A stretch of DNA of 64,000 nucleotides. Origin: Haloferax gibbonsii ATCC 33959. GTDB lineage: Archaea > Halobacteriota > Halobacteria > Halobacteriales > Haloferacaceae. A program made the position numbers and the translations under genes. Within the stretch, counting starts at the first letter, position 1; every line of letters begins with the position of its first letter. The DNA lies in contig NZ_AOLJ01000001.1 of assembly GCF_000336775.1 (NCBI RefSeq), positions 16,828 to 80,827 on the forward strand, in the 5' to 3' direction. The notes beneath the pieces are model-generated. The model had not been told where the DNA came from and did no database searches. It worked only from the letters and a program-made list of their open reading frames with translations. Positions 47,188 to 56,426 of this stretch are shown piece by piece.

Positions 47188-48696
47188 TCACAACTCGATC
47201 GTAAAGACGTTCTCTTCGGCCACGTCGCCGAGAGCGATGACGTCGCCGTCGCGCAACACAGGCGTCTCCGTCTCCCGTACCCGTTCCCACTCGTCGTTCG
47301 ACGAGTGGCAGTAGTAGGTGCCGTTCATCGATCGGTCGAGAAACACCACGCCGTCGTCCGTGACGGAGACCTGCGCGTGCACCCGCGATGCATCGGTCAA
47401 GGCGCCGACTTCGACGTCGGCGCGTCTGCTCCGGCCGATGGTCTCACCGTCGGCGACGACGTACGACTCGGAGACAGAGGCCAAGCGCACGAGCGAGCCG
47501 TTTCCCTGTGGGGCCTCGTCGGAGCCACCGCTCTCCCCGGTCGAATCACCGGCGGAGTCGGGCGCCGGATCCGACTGACTCTCCGTCGCGCCGGCGGTCT
47601 CGTCCTCTGCGGTGAGGATGGTCGTCTCCCGTTGGGCCACGTCGGCCGCGGGGTCGGCCTCGGCGGACTCCTCGAATCCCCGCGCGGGCAGGTCCTCCGG
47701 CGTTGGCGGGAGGTCCGACCCTGACGCGAGGATCACGGCGATGTTGTCCTTCCCGCCCTTCTCGTTGGAGAACTCGATGAACCGCTCGGCGGCCGCGTCG
47801 AGGGAGTCACTGGAGACCACAATCTCCCGGATGTCGTCGTCGGTGACGACCGTCTCGCGGATCGTCTGGGCGACGTCCTCGACCTGGTCGCCGTACGCCG
47901 CCTGATACTGGCGGTTGAGGGAGTCGATGTCGGGATAGGCGTCTATCAGGCCGTCGCTGGTGAACAGAACGACGTCGTCCTCGTAGAGCGACACCGAGTC
48001 GGTGTCGACTTCGACGCCGTCCGTCGGGTCGCTCAGTGACGTGCCGCCGACCGCTCGCTGGATCAGGTTGCTGTTCGTGTGAACCATCCCTTCGACCTCG
48101 GAGATGGCTCCTGCGTCCAGGAGCTGCTGGACCTCTGAGTGGTCTTTCGTCAGCGGTGAGATGCGCTCCGCGGCCGTATTGACCACGTACGCCCGACTGT
48201 CGCCCACCCAGCCGTAGTGGAGGCGATTTCCGTCGTAGATCCCCGCCACGACCGTCGTGTACGCGCGGAACGGGTTGTTCGGGTCGACATCGTCCGGTTC
48301 CGACGCCCGCGCGTATTCGATGATCCGTCGCTGTGCGGCCTGGACGGCGTCGTCGATCGCCGCGGTCGGAGACCGCTCGTCGCCCGTGTCGAGGATCCTC
48401 TCCGGAAAGTCGACGCCAACCCCGTCAGGATTGCCGGCGAGTCGGTCGACGACGTACTCAGAGAGGTGTTTGCTGATGGTCGACGTCGCTAGGTACGACG
48501 CGACGTCACCTGCGTCTTCACCGCCGGCACCGTCGGCCAAAACGAACAGGCCAACCTCGCGGTTAGTGTCCCGGTGGTTGTCCGTAAACGAGAGGACCGA
48601 CACGCTGTCCTCGTTGACGTATGCTTCGGCCGGTGGGAGCCGTTCGTTTTGCTCGCTCTTGCGCTTGCCGATGTCACAGCTGCTCGTGTAGTACAT
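47188..48696 (-). CDS. PP2C-type Ser/Thr phosphatase with C-terminal FHA domain
   Basis: This is a 502-residue protein. The PP2C metal-binding motifs are visible: NEDS, VLADGAGGED, GWVGDSRAYV, LFTSDGLIDA and GGKDNIAVIL. A disordered acidic linker follows (including ETTILTAED), then an FHA domain (TIGRSRRADVEV, RVHAQVSV, DRSMNGTYY). The ATG at 48696 lies one base after the kinase stop, indicating tight coupling. It presumably reverses phosphorylation by the adjacent kinase on FHA-docked targets. Confidence 0.92.
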   Translation of the reverse strand: MYYTSSCDIGKRKSEQNERLPPAEAYVNEDSVSVLSFTDNHRDTNREVGLFVLADGAGGEDAGDVASYLATSTISKHLSEYVVDRLAGNPDGVGVDFPERILDTGDERSPTAAIDDAVQAAQRRIIEYARASEPDDVDPNNPFRAYTTVVAGIYDGNRLHYGWVGDSRAYVVNTAAERISPLTKDHSEVQQLLDAGAISEVEGMVHTNSNLIQRAVGGTSLSDPTDGVEVDTDSVSLYEDDVVLFTSDGLIDAYPDIDSLNRQYQAAYGDQVEDVAQTIRETVVTDDDIREIVVSSDSLDAAAERFIEFSNEKGGKDNIAVILASGSDLPPTPEDLPARGFEESAEADPAADVAQRETTILTAEDETAGATESQSDPAPDSAGDSTGESGGSDEAPQGNGSLVRLASVSESYVVADGETIGRSRRADVEVGALTDASRVHAQVSVTDDGVVFLDRSMNGTYYCHSSNDEWERVRETETPVLRDGDVIALGDVAEENVFTIEL

Positions 48697-48697
48697 G

Positions 48698-49933
48698 TTA
48701 GTTCTCACCTTGGAAAATGAACCACGGGCTCTCGTCGTAGTTCGGGTCGACCAGAACGAAGGTGTCGCCGGGGGTCAGGCGCTTCGAATCCGTCGTCGCC
48801 TCAACGGTCCGACCTTTGCTCCGATACCGCTGTTGCCCGTCGGGCGACAATAGCCACTCCCAGTCGCCGTCGGACGAGTCGCCGGAGGGGTTGAGGTAGG
48901 TCCCGTTCGTGCTCTCGTCTTCGAGCCACCAGTTCCCCGAGGCGTCCCGCGAGAGCCGACAGTGGACGCGCGAGACGTACTCCGCGGAGACGGTGGTGTT
49001 CGTCGGCGGATCCTCGTCACGGCCGATGGTGTGTCCGTCCTTTATGTCGTACGTGCCGTTGCCCACCTCAAACAGTTTGGCGGTGATTGGCGGACTCGGG
49101 TCCTGCCGTTCCAGAGCGTGTTTCAGCCCCGTCGCGCTGCTGTACCGGTCGTCCGGGTCCGTGGCCGTGGCCCGGGCGACGATCTCGTCCATGTAGTCCG
49201 GACAGGAGGTCGACCCCACGTCGCTGGGTCGTAACCCGTCCGTGCCGAAATCCTGGTTCGTGAGCATGAAGAAGATCGTCTTCCCGAGGGAGTAGACGTC
49301 GCTCCAGGGACCCTGGTCGCCCTGTCCCGAGTTGACGATCTCCGGGGGCTTGAACTGTTCGTAGCCGCCGACGTCGGTCGGGTCGACCACGCCGGAGCCT
49401 CCGTTTTGTTTCGTCGGGGAGATGGCCGCCAGATCGACCTCCTTGACCGTGGTGAAGTCGATGACCGTCGGGTTGTCCAGCCCGTCCAGGATGACGTTGT
49501 CCGGCTTGAGGTCCCGGTAGACCAGCTCGTGCTGGTGGAGAAACGACACCGCATCGCAGATTTCGATGCCGATCTGTCGCGCCTTCTCCACCGGGAGGCC
49601 GCCGTTCCGTTCGACGACGTCGCCAAGTTCGTCACCAGATACGAAGTCGACGACCAAACAGAGACTACCGTTCTGTGTCACCGTGTCGATGAGGTTCATC
49701 AGGTTCGGGTGACCACCGACCTGACGGATCTTGGACAGCGCCTGCTCCTCCCGGCTGACGTACTTGTCTAGGATGGTTTCGTTGACCTGGCCGTACCGTG
49801 GGATCTTGATGGCCACCTGGTCACCGGTGGTGGTATCCTCGGCAAGCCAGACGTTACCGAACCCGCCCACGCCGAGTTGGTCTTTCAGTACGTAGTTCCC
49901 GAGACGGGAGCCTTTCGATGGAGTGATGCCCAT
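48698..49933 (-). CDS. Ser/Thr protein kinase with C-terminal FHA domain (kinase B)
   Basis: This is a 411-residue protein. It has the Gly-rich loop GVGGFGNVW, Lys in VAIKI, catalytic loop VYRDLKPDN, DFT in place of DFG, then an FHA domain (TIGRDEDPP, YVSRVHCRLS, DESTNGTYLN). The longer open frame upstream is Arg/Ser/Thr-rich and overlaps the vWA gene, so the ATG at 49933 is used. It is paralogous to kinase A at 39.4-40.6 kb with the same domain order, and forms an operon with vWA (19 bp upstream) and PP2C (1 bp downstream). Confidence 0.92.
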   Translation of the reverse strand: MGITPSKGSRLGNYVLKDQLGVGGFGNVWLAEDTTTGDQVAIKIPRYGQVNETILDKYVSREEQALSKIRQVGGHPNLMNLIDTVTQNGSLCLVVDFVSGDELGDVVERNGGLPVEKARQIGIEICDAVSFLHQHELVYRDLKPDNVILDGLDNPTVIDFTTVKEVDLAAISPTKQNGGSGVVDPTDVGGYEQFKPPEIVNSGQGDQGPWSDVYSLGKTIFFMLTNQDFGTDGLRPSDVGSTSCPDYMDEIVARATATDPDDRYSSATGLKHALERQDPSPPITAKLFEVGNGTYDIKDGHTIGRDEDPPTNTTVSAEYVSRVHCRLSRDASGNWWLEDESTNGTYLNPSGDSSDGDWEWLLSPDGQQRYRSKGRTVEATTDSKRLTPGDTFVLVDPNYDESPWFIFQGEN

Positions 49934-49952
49934 TGTGTGATGCCGGTAGTGG

Positions 49953-51182
49953 TCAGTTGAACTGGTTCTCGTCGGGGACTTCCGTCGCTTTCTGTTTGGA
50001 CCTCTTCGCTTGTTCGGGGTCGTTCTGTCCGTTCTCGACGTTCGTGACGCTGGTCCGGAGGTTCGAGGCAATCTGCGTGTCGCCGGCGACGGTTTCGATG
50101 AGTTCCGTCTTCTGCCTCGCCTCGTCGATTGCCGCCTGCGTGTCTGCACCCGCTAACACGGTGCGGGCGTCGGCGTCCTGGAACCGTGCCCAGACGCCAA
50201 GGTTGCGCTGTTGCAACAGCGACGTGTCCCCGGTGTAATCGATAACCAGGTCTGACGACACCGATTCCTGGCCTGCGTCGAGATGGACGTCTCCGAGTTT
50301 GACCGTTCCGTCGGACCGGGCTGGCACTTCGAGTTTGAACATCACTTGCTGTTGCTGGCGGTTCAGTAGGTCTGGGAGCGCCACGGCGAAGGTGCCGTTC
50401 CCTCCCTGCAGATTGACTTCCTGAACCTGCGGGCGCCGTCGGCAGGCCTTGATGACCTCGACGCCCGCTACGGACTCGATACGAACTTGCGGGTTGCTGA
50501 TCCGGGTCTTGCCGGCGTCCTCGATCGACTTTCCGAAAAAGTTCAGCACCTCGCTGGCCCCACTAACATGGTCCCACCGGCCCTGCGAGTCCTCGCCGAT
50601 AGTCTTTATCGTCGGCTGGTCGTAACCATCGCCCAGCCCCGCAGAGATGACAGAGATGCCCTTGTCCCCAATCTCAGTAGCTAGGGGTTCGAAGTCGGGT
50701 GCTTCCTTGTCGTTGTCACTACCGTCAGACAGCAACAGGATGCGCTTGGTCGTTGTCTGCCCACTTGGGAGGTTGAGGAGCATATCTCGGGACTTCTCAA
50801 GTGCACCGTAAATGTCCGTCCCGCCTGAGGCGTCGATCCGATCGATGCGGCCTCTGACGTCGTCAAGGTCAAGGTTACTGAACTTCGCGATGTCTTGTTC
50901 CACCTCTGCCGTACTCGAAAAGGAGATGATTCCGAGGTGGTCATTGTCGTTGAGTAAGCCGAGCACGTTCTTGGCCCCCTCCCGCGCCTGCTCAATCTTC
51001 TCCGTGGTGCCACTAGTAAAAACCGAGCCCATGGAGCCACTACGGTCGATGCAGATGACGATCTGTCGGGCGGCAGTCCCGGGTTGATTCCCGGGGTCGA
51101 TATCGACTTCGGTGAAGACGGTCGACCGTTCGTCGGTTGGCACGTACGGACGGTCAAGGTCGACGTTCATTGTGATCGTCAT
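49953..51182 (-). CDS. vWA-domain protein (TerY-like)
   Basis: This 409-residue protein has a von Willebrand A domain at ~residues 38-220 with a complete metal-ion-dependent adhesion site: DRSGSMGS, the Thr in SGGTDIYGAL and the Asp in LLLSDGSDND. A beta-rich region and a charged helical tail follow. No signal sequence. A vWA protein encoded with a PP2C phosphatase and a kinase is the TerY-P triad arrangement known from Ter-linked stress systems, where the vWA protein scaffolds targets. Confidence 0.9.
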   Translation of the reverse strand: MTITMNVDLDRPYVPTDERSTVFTEVDIDPGNQPGTAARQIVICIDRSGSMGSVFTSGTTEKIEQAREGAKNVLGLLNDNDHLGIISFSSTAEVEQDIAKFSNLDLDDVRGRIDRIDASGGTDIYGALEKSRDMLLNLPSGQTTTKRILLLSDGSDNDKEAPDFEPLATEIGDKGISVISAGLGDGYDQPTIKTIGEDSQGRWDHVSGASEVLNFFGKSIEDAGKTRISNPQVRIESVAGVEVIKACRRRPQVQEVNLQGGNGTFAVALPDLLNRQQQQVMFKLEVPARSDGTVKLGDVHLDAGQESVSSDLVIDYTGDTSLLQQRNLGVWARFQDADARTVLAGADTQAAIDEARQKTELIETVAGDTQIASNLRTSVTNVENGQNDPEQAKRSKQKATEVPDENQFN

Positions 51183-51237
51183 TCTATCGCAGATTTATCA
51201 TTCCAATTATTTAATCATTTTGGCTCGACAGGTTCGA
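51183..51237. promoter_or_regulatory. Near-palindromic TATA element, possibly bidirectional
   Basis: The A/T block AATTATTTAAT (~51205-51215) lies about 25 bases from the vWA start on the minus strand and about 25 bases from an ATG at 51238 on the plus strand. Both distances suit leaderless transcripts. The plus-strand frame encodes only 37 residues and runs into the end of the next gene, so it is uncertain. Confidence 0.45.
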
Positions 51238-51347
51238 ATGGCAGACGAAGAAACAGATCGAAAGTCGCGGGCGCCACGAGGTCACCCACCCAGGAGTTCC
51301 GCGGGCACTCTTGGGCGGACAGACGGAGAGACCGAGGCGTCGGTCGG

Positions 51348-52067
51348 CTAGTTCTTCATCACAACCTCGGCCGTCACAGCGCCCGCCCCGAGTTCGATCG
51401 TATCGCCGTCAGCGAGTTCTCGTTCTTCGCCTTGCGGGAAGTCATCCCCGTTGTATCTTGTAGGGTTGCGTCCTTGGTTCTCGACGTAGCAGGTATCGCC
51501 GTCGACACGGAACGCGAGGTAGTCGCGGTGGATCTGCAGGGCAGTATTCTGGTCCACACCCTGTTGCTGGGCGGCACGCCGTGCATCCGTGCCGAAGACA
51601 TCCGGGCTCTTCTGGTCGTCGTTCACGGTGTTCTGTCCGTCGGTGATGACGCCGTACTCGCTGGACCCGATAGCGAGCGCGACCGACGGGGCCGTGTCGC
51701 CACCGTTCGACCCTCCGGTATCGACCTGCTCCCCACACGTTGAGCAGAACTGGTCGGACTGGTCGACCTCGTGCCCGTTCGGACAGGTTAGTGAGTCGGA
51801 AAATTCCTCGTCGCGGCCCGACCCACAGTCAGAGCAGAAGCCTTCACCCTGAGAGATGACACCGCCACAGCTCGGGTCAGGGCAGGCTATCTCCGGCGCC
51901 GTGGGTGTGGTCTGTTCACCGCCACCGCCGCCGCCGTTGCTGTCACCGGAGTTAGTGTTCTGCGTGACGTCGGGGTGGGGTGTGCCACACTCCGGACAAG
52001 AGCCCCCGTGTTTCGCTCCGTCGAACGTCTCGTCGCAGTCGGGCCGCACACATTCAACTGAACCCAT
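51348..52067 (-). CDS. Multi-zinc-ribbon protein with divergent FHA domain
   Basis: This is a 239-residue protein. Three zinc ribbons fill the first ~115 residues (CVRPDC/CPECG, CPDPSC/CSDCG, CPNGH/CSTCG) with a Gly-rich spacer. The last ~110 residues read as an FHA-like fold: GTDARRAA for the Arg strand, IHRDYLAF for the His position and NPTRYNGDDF for the Asn-Gly loop, ending in ADGDTIELG. It is the first gene on the minus strand before vWA, kinase and PP2C, and probably an adaptor of the same complex. Confidence 0.8.
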   Translation of the reverse strand: MGSVECVRPDCDETFDGAKHGGSCPECGTPHPDVTQNTNSGDSNGGGGGGEQTTPTAPEIACPDPSCGGVISQGEGFCSDCGSGRDEEFSDSLTCPNGHEVDQSDQFCSTCGEQVDTGGSNGGDTAPSVALAIGSSEYGVITDGQNTVNDDQKSPDVFGTDARRAAQQQGVDQNTALQIHRDYLAFRVDGDTCYVENQGRNPTRYNGDDFPQGEERELADGDTIELGAGAVTAEVVMKN

Positions 52068-52641
52068 ATATAGTTTCTATCACTTGCCAGCTATATTCTT
52101 TGTGCTCAGTTCTACTGTGATCTCGAACCCAGCGAACACCGAAGTCTCGCCCACGCAGAAACCGGACATCGATGTGGAGAGCGGCGAAACGTGAGAACAC
52201 TCATACTCGCTGATGTACCGGCTGCACTCGACGAGATGACCGAGAATCGGATATGAATATTTGACGAGACCAGCGTCATCGGGTACGACCGCATGACTGG
52301 TCGCGAAGTGCTCTAGTATACGGTTGGTGGTGACGCTTTCTTTTACACGGAGCCATCCGTGGTTAGTCGCTCAGCCAGACCGACTAAACGCGGTTCTCAA
52401 CCTCGAAACGGGTGATGTTCGATACGAGTCGTCGGGAACCAACAGGGGGTTCGTGCCTCGATTCTTCGAGAATCACATCGGCGAGACGGAGAGGCGATTC
52501 GTTCTCGCGGACGATTCGGAAAAGCGTGAGCGACGTCTGCAGGAGACTGACACCGAGAGCGACTCACACGACCGAATTCGCTTAACTAGACAGTACCTGT
52601 CCATCCAATTTATGTAGTTATAGTAGTATTATAGATTCACT
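52068..52641. other. Mostly non-coding region, one doubtful small ORF
   Basis: About 570 bases. A 97-residue frame (52324-52617, plus) is the only candidate; it lacks a recognisable domain or convincing start and I do not call it. The last part contains an A/T element (TTTATGTA, ~52609-52616) suited as promoter for the downstream membrane protein. Confidence 0.4.
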
Positions 52642-53286
52642 ATGGTTACGCTCAGGATTTCACCGATTCGGATTGTCTATATTGTTGTGGGGATTTTTTT
52701 GCTTCTCGTTCTTGCTGATACTCCTGCACAGGGAATATATTCGGATGTGTACACTGCCGTTGATGGATTCGGACTGGTTGGTCGTTCACCGAGTTCAGCG
52801 GCAGTTGAGATCGAACGAGGAGAGATGACAGATATTTCTGTTCTGGCGGGCGTCTTGAAAGGCTTTGAATACCTAATATATTTTATATTTATGTTTGTTT
52901 TGATAATATTACTTTTAATGCAAAGCAAAGATACTAGGATAAAGTATATAACTTCGACTGTCGGAAGTGCTGAAATAAGACTCTATGAGGTCTCTAGTCC
53001 ATCTCAACCATCCGGTTACGATGGAAACCTTCTGTTTGCGCTCTTCCCTGCGTTCGGCCTATTCGCTTTCGCAGGATTATTATCAAATTTTATGACCATC
53101 ATTTTTATTGCTGTTATTGTAGCGTTCGCTACGCGTACAATACTGACGGTGATATATTTCCCTGCTGTCCCAGACTCGAGCACAAGTGAGACGCGAAAAA
53201 ACGGGGAGGAGGGAAAAACTAGTGATGGTACAGCGAGCGCCTCGTCCACTGCGATCAATAGGACCACAGAGATATTCAGAAAGTAA
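52642..53286 (+). CDS. Membrane protein with C-terminal T-x-I-F tag
   Basis: This 214-residue protein has four hydrophobic segments (about residues 10-26, 76-92, 133-147 and 150-170) and a disordered Ser/Thr-rich cytoplasmic tail ending TTEIFRK, where TTEIF (53263-53277) matches the shared tag. The gene is distinctly AT-rich. The family is unknown. The tag would let an FHA protein be recruited to the membrane. Confidence 0.7.
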   Translation: MVTLRISPIRIVYIVVGIFLLLVLADTPAQGIYSDVYTAVDGFGLVGRSPSSAAVEIERGEMTDISVLAGVLKGFEYLIYFIFMFVLIILLLMQSKDTRIKYITSTVGSAEIRLYEVSSPSQPSGYDGNLLFALFPAFGLFAFAGLLSNFMTIIFIAVIVAFATRTILTVIYFPAVPDSSTSETRKNGEEGKTSDGTASASSTAINRTTEIFRK

Positions 53287-53412
53287 AAATAATAATTCCA
53301 TTTTTGTGGTTACTGTGGGAACAAATTCTAACAAAAAATCGAGCTACTGTCCCAATGCGGCGAAAATTATAACGCTAAACGTTGATCTGGACGAGATGAT
53401 TGATACTGTGGA

Positions 53413-53533
53413 GGCTCTGTTGAAATCTTCAGCGTTGACATTGTAAAGGGCTACTCTTTCTACCAGATTTCGTCGATCCGGTTTGAAGCTAGCCTCTCAG
53501 CAGATCGTAAGACGTGAAGGGGGTTACAAAGCC
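53413..53533. mobile_element. Diverged second copy of the 125-bp MITE
   Basis: It starts GGCTCTGTTGAAATCTTCAG and, read in the opposite orientation to the copy at 42435-42559, aligns along its whole length, ending in a decayed repeat (ACAAAGCC). It has accumulated substitutions and small indels, so it is older than the 42.4-kb copy. Confidence 0.7.
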
Positions 53534-54202
53534 ATTGTGGAGAAAATAATATTTACCCGACAACTTCAGATCTGAGTACATCAAGCACCTCCCTAAAGAT
53601 ACTGACGTGACCATGATGGGCACATACGAGCGCATCCGCTCGTTCTTCAATCCCACAAGCGGAGCACCGGACCAAGCCTATGTATCCAGCGCTGGATATA
53701 CCGGGCGGTCCGCTTCGGAAAACAACTGAATTCAGCCGACGAGTAGTTCCGACACATCGTCGTATTGGTCAGCAACCTCGCCCCACATCCTTCCGCCGTT
53801 CGAAGACCTGTACGACAGTAGTGGCGAACTGGATTTCTCCAATCTCGTCCGGCCAGAAGTCTAAAATCAGATTCTCGAGTTAAAAAATCAGCCACGGCTA
53901 CCCCTCCATATGCGGATTCACCGTCTACCAGCACTCGACGCTGTATAGAATCTCTCGGCTGCTGTGAACTAGTCAATCCGGACGTCTACGACCGAAACCT
54001 GGGTATGGCCAACAGAGATATACCAATAGTATCTAGTTTCAATATGCAATTTTAGAATATAATTCCTTAGACATATTACAAGGATATCTTTGTAATTTAA
54101 ATCTGAGTAGGACAATGTTGTCAGGAAAAGGTACCAATACCTCGACAACTACCAGAGCTCAACCTAGTGATCTCCCCCACAATTAGTCTGATTACTTCGA
54201 AC
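53534..54202. other. Degenerate region without supported genes
   Basis: About 670 bases. On the plus strand short coding-like stretches appear, such as KDTDVTMMGTYERIRSFFN near 53595-53655 and PFEDLYDSSGELDFSNLV near 53790-53850. They are broken by stops and match nothing I recognise. It is probably gene debris between two mobile elements. Confidence 0.35.
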
Positions 54203-54947
54203 GGCACTGTCTAGTTAGTAACCTCCTCGACTGGGGTTCGTCCATCGAGCGCTTGATGCGGTCTTTGAAAGTTGTAGTATTGCACAAATTGTATAAGCCA
54301 CTCGCGGACGCTCCCGTGACTGCCCACCCACGAATTATGGAAGCGGTCGACTCGCATTTTGAGGGTGTGAAACCACTTTTCGATGAGGTTTCGCTCGACG
54401 TAGTCAAGCCGACCGCCCAATCCTAATCGAAAGAGGGCAGTCTGATAACCGTAGCCATCAACGGGAAACACAGCGTCTGAGAGATCGTGTTTCTCCGAGA
54501 GTCGGTGGAGAAACGCAGCAGCCGGGTCGGAACCATGCCGTCCAAACAACTCGACGTCAAGAATCAGCTTTGTCTCGATGTTTATTGCGGCGTACAACCA
54601 AGACCACCCGCCATTGATTTTGACAGCGGTCTCATCGACCGCAACCCGCTTCGGCTTCGCCTCAGACGGGTTGTGACCGCTGTCAGCAAGCCGATGTACC
54701 TACTGCCAAACAGCTTGGTGCGAGCGTTCAACGCTGAGGTATCGAAGAATCTATTTTATTTCTCTGAGCGAACATCCGGTCGCGTGGAGCTGGACAGCAA
54801 ACGCCCTGACGGGCGTCGCTGTCCGCTCACGCTCCCAAGTTTCTTCTAAATCCGCCGCAAAGCACCCGCTGAGCAGGTCTGCGAGCTTCATCCCAAACAC
54901 ACTCAACGACCTGCTCGTTCCTCAAACTGGCTTAAATAGACGGTACC
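54203..54947 (-). pseudogene. IS6-family element with decayed transposase
   Basis: The transposase reads from the ATG at 54891 to 54211 and is clearly IS6-type: ERERTATPVRAFAVQLHATG, KRVAVDETAVKINGGWSWLY, DYVERNLIEKWFHTLKMRVD and the C-terminal RPHQALDGRTPVEEV. Two in-frame TAG codons interrupt it, one in the region before ILRYLSVER and one where a Trp is expected (AVWQ*VHRLAD). Imperfect terminal repeats (GGCACTGTCTA at 54203 and the inverse of GGTACCGTCTA at 54947) delimit about 745 bp. Confidence 0.85.
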
Positions 54948-54975
54948 GTGAGTTCTTGTTTATCAGACTCTTTTT

Positions 54976-55704
54976 TCATTCTTTCCGATAAATTTCCGTG
55001 TCCGAAGCCGGATCGTTTGACCAAATTTCCGTGTTTGAACTCGAACTCCCTCCTGTTGATTCAGTCCTAATCACTTCGTAAGCAACACCACAACCTGAAG
55101 AATACTTGCCAGACTTAGAACAGTATTGCTCCTCGGAATCAAACGTTAAAGACCCGCATTTGGGGCATTTTTTCACAGTCGATGCATTGATAATTTCAAT
55201 AGCCAACTCAGCAGCAGCACTTGCACTATTTCCGCGATCGGCAATGCGCCCTAGCTTCTCACGGTGTTTTTCGACATACTGTGGGTGGGTGTACGCAATT
55301 ACTTGCATAGCGAGTACTGCCTGATACTGGACCTTTTCCGATGGGGCCTCGAGCTTACTGGCGAATGCTGGAAGGTAATCACGTATCCGGTCCGGTTCCT
55401 GTACTCCGATACTCCATAATGCTCCAAGAATCCGCCGTGTCACCTCCTCATTGCCATCATCGAGGTGTTTGATAAGTTGATCTTCCCATCCTCGCACATT
55501 CTTATACGAGGTCTCGCTCCTGTTGGATACGTAGTACAGCGTTTGAGCAGCACACGTGCGCACTTTTGGATTAGTATGCTGGAGTAAATCAATCGCTTTA
55601 CGTGTTTCAGAAAAAGTCTCACACGCTTCACCGGCGCCAGTAACACCTGGTTTCACTCGGTTCTTCATCTCCTGTGCTTTCTCAATCTCACTTTTTCCAA
55701 ACAT
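54976..55704 (-). CDS. HEAT-repeat protein with zinc ribbon and two C-terminal tags
   Basis: This is a 242-residue protein. Residues ~30-170 are helical HEAT-like repeats (NPKVRTCAAQTLYYVSN, NEEVTRRILGALWSIGV, EKVQYQAVLAMQVIAY). A zinc-ribbon-like segment follows (CPKCGSL, then CSKSGKYSSGCG), and a disordered tail with NTEIW (55021-55035) and DTEIY (54988-55002), four residues before the end. It is the clearest example of the tag added to a protein-interaction scaffold. The substrate or partner is unknown. Confidence 0.75.
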   Translation of the reverse strand: MFGKSEIEKAQEMKNRVKPGVTGAGEACETFSETRKAIDLLQHTNPKVRTCAAQTLYYVSNRSETSYKNVRGWEDQLIKHLDDGNEEVTRRILGALWSIGVQEPDRIRDYLPAFASKLEAPSEKVQYQAVLAMQVIAYTHPQYVEKHREKLGRIADRGNSASAAAELAIEIINASTVKKCPKCGSLTFDSEEQYCSKSGKYSSGCGVAYEVIRTESTGGSSSSNTEIWSNDPASDTEIYRKE

Positions 55705-55916
55705 ATTACATTATTTGAGATTAGGGACATAAATAAGTAGTGACAGATGGTAAAGTGTGTCGTAGAGGTTTTCACGCTAAACGCGATACAGGATGTAGTG
55801 AACTTCCCCTTCATATCTACTGGAATTGGATAGCGAACGCTTTCGCATTAGTGTCTCTGGAGCGGTATTAGAGCGCTACACAATGTCTGCTGCTAACATT
55901 TCAGACAGAGAAATCG

Positions 55917-56168
55917 CTAGTAAATTTTAGTGTCTGATGATGAGTCGCCTGTTCCATCAGTATCAAACTCGTCGATCGCTCCAGTATCAGCATGAATGAC
56001 TCTGTGTATGTCTATTGACATTCTCACAGGGTCTGCTTCTCTTTTATCTGAAAGATGCTCGTTCAATGCACCAATCATTGACATTTCCATATACCCTTTC
56101 TGAGAGGGACCCATCACTTCCCCACTCACTCGCTCATCAATAACCGTGGTTTCGATCTGTTCCCCCAT
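55917..56168 (-). CDS. Small acidic protein ending in the DTKIY tag
   Basis: This 83-residue protein has no recognised domain. Its last residues are SSSDTKIY followed directly by the stop, so the tag (55920-55934) forms the extreme C-terminus. The middle part (MSIDIHRVIHADTGAIDEF) may be a small alpha/beta unit. The upstream 250 bases contain nothing definite. Confidence 0.6.
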   Translation of the reverse strand: MGEQIETTVIDERVSGEVMGPSQKGYMEMSMIGALNEHLSDKREADPVRMSIDIHRVIHADTGAIDEFDTDGTGDSSSDTKIY

Positions 56169-56426
56169 CTGCTAGGTTGCATTTGACATCATGGATGGTG
56201 AATTCAACAATAACTTCTTTCTGTACTTCTTTCAACATTTCTGGCGCGAGAGGGCCTATATTTCAGTAACCAACACACTTTAACCTGTACTGGCACTTTT
56301 CCACCTAAGCGAGTTATCCGGACATGTACCCTGTGAGTCGAGTTCAACCCCAATTCGACCTTCGAGTCAGGTCAGACCTCGATGAAGCGTACAACAGACG
56401 GATTGATTGACACCATAACGGGTGGG

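Noticed and set aside
52324..52617. 97-residue plus-strand frame before the tagged membrane protein
   Set aside because: No recognisable domain or convincing promoter and start; kept only as a doubtful possibility in the intergenic entry.
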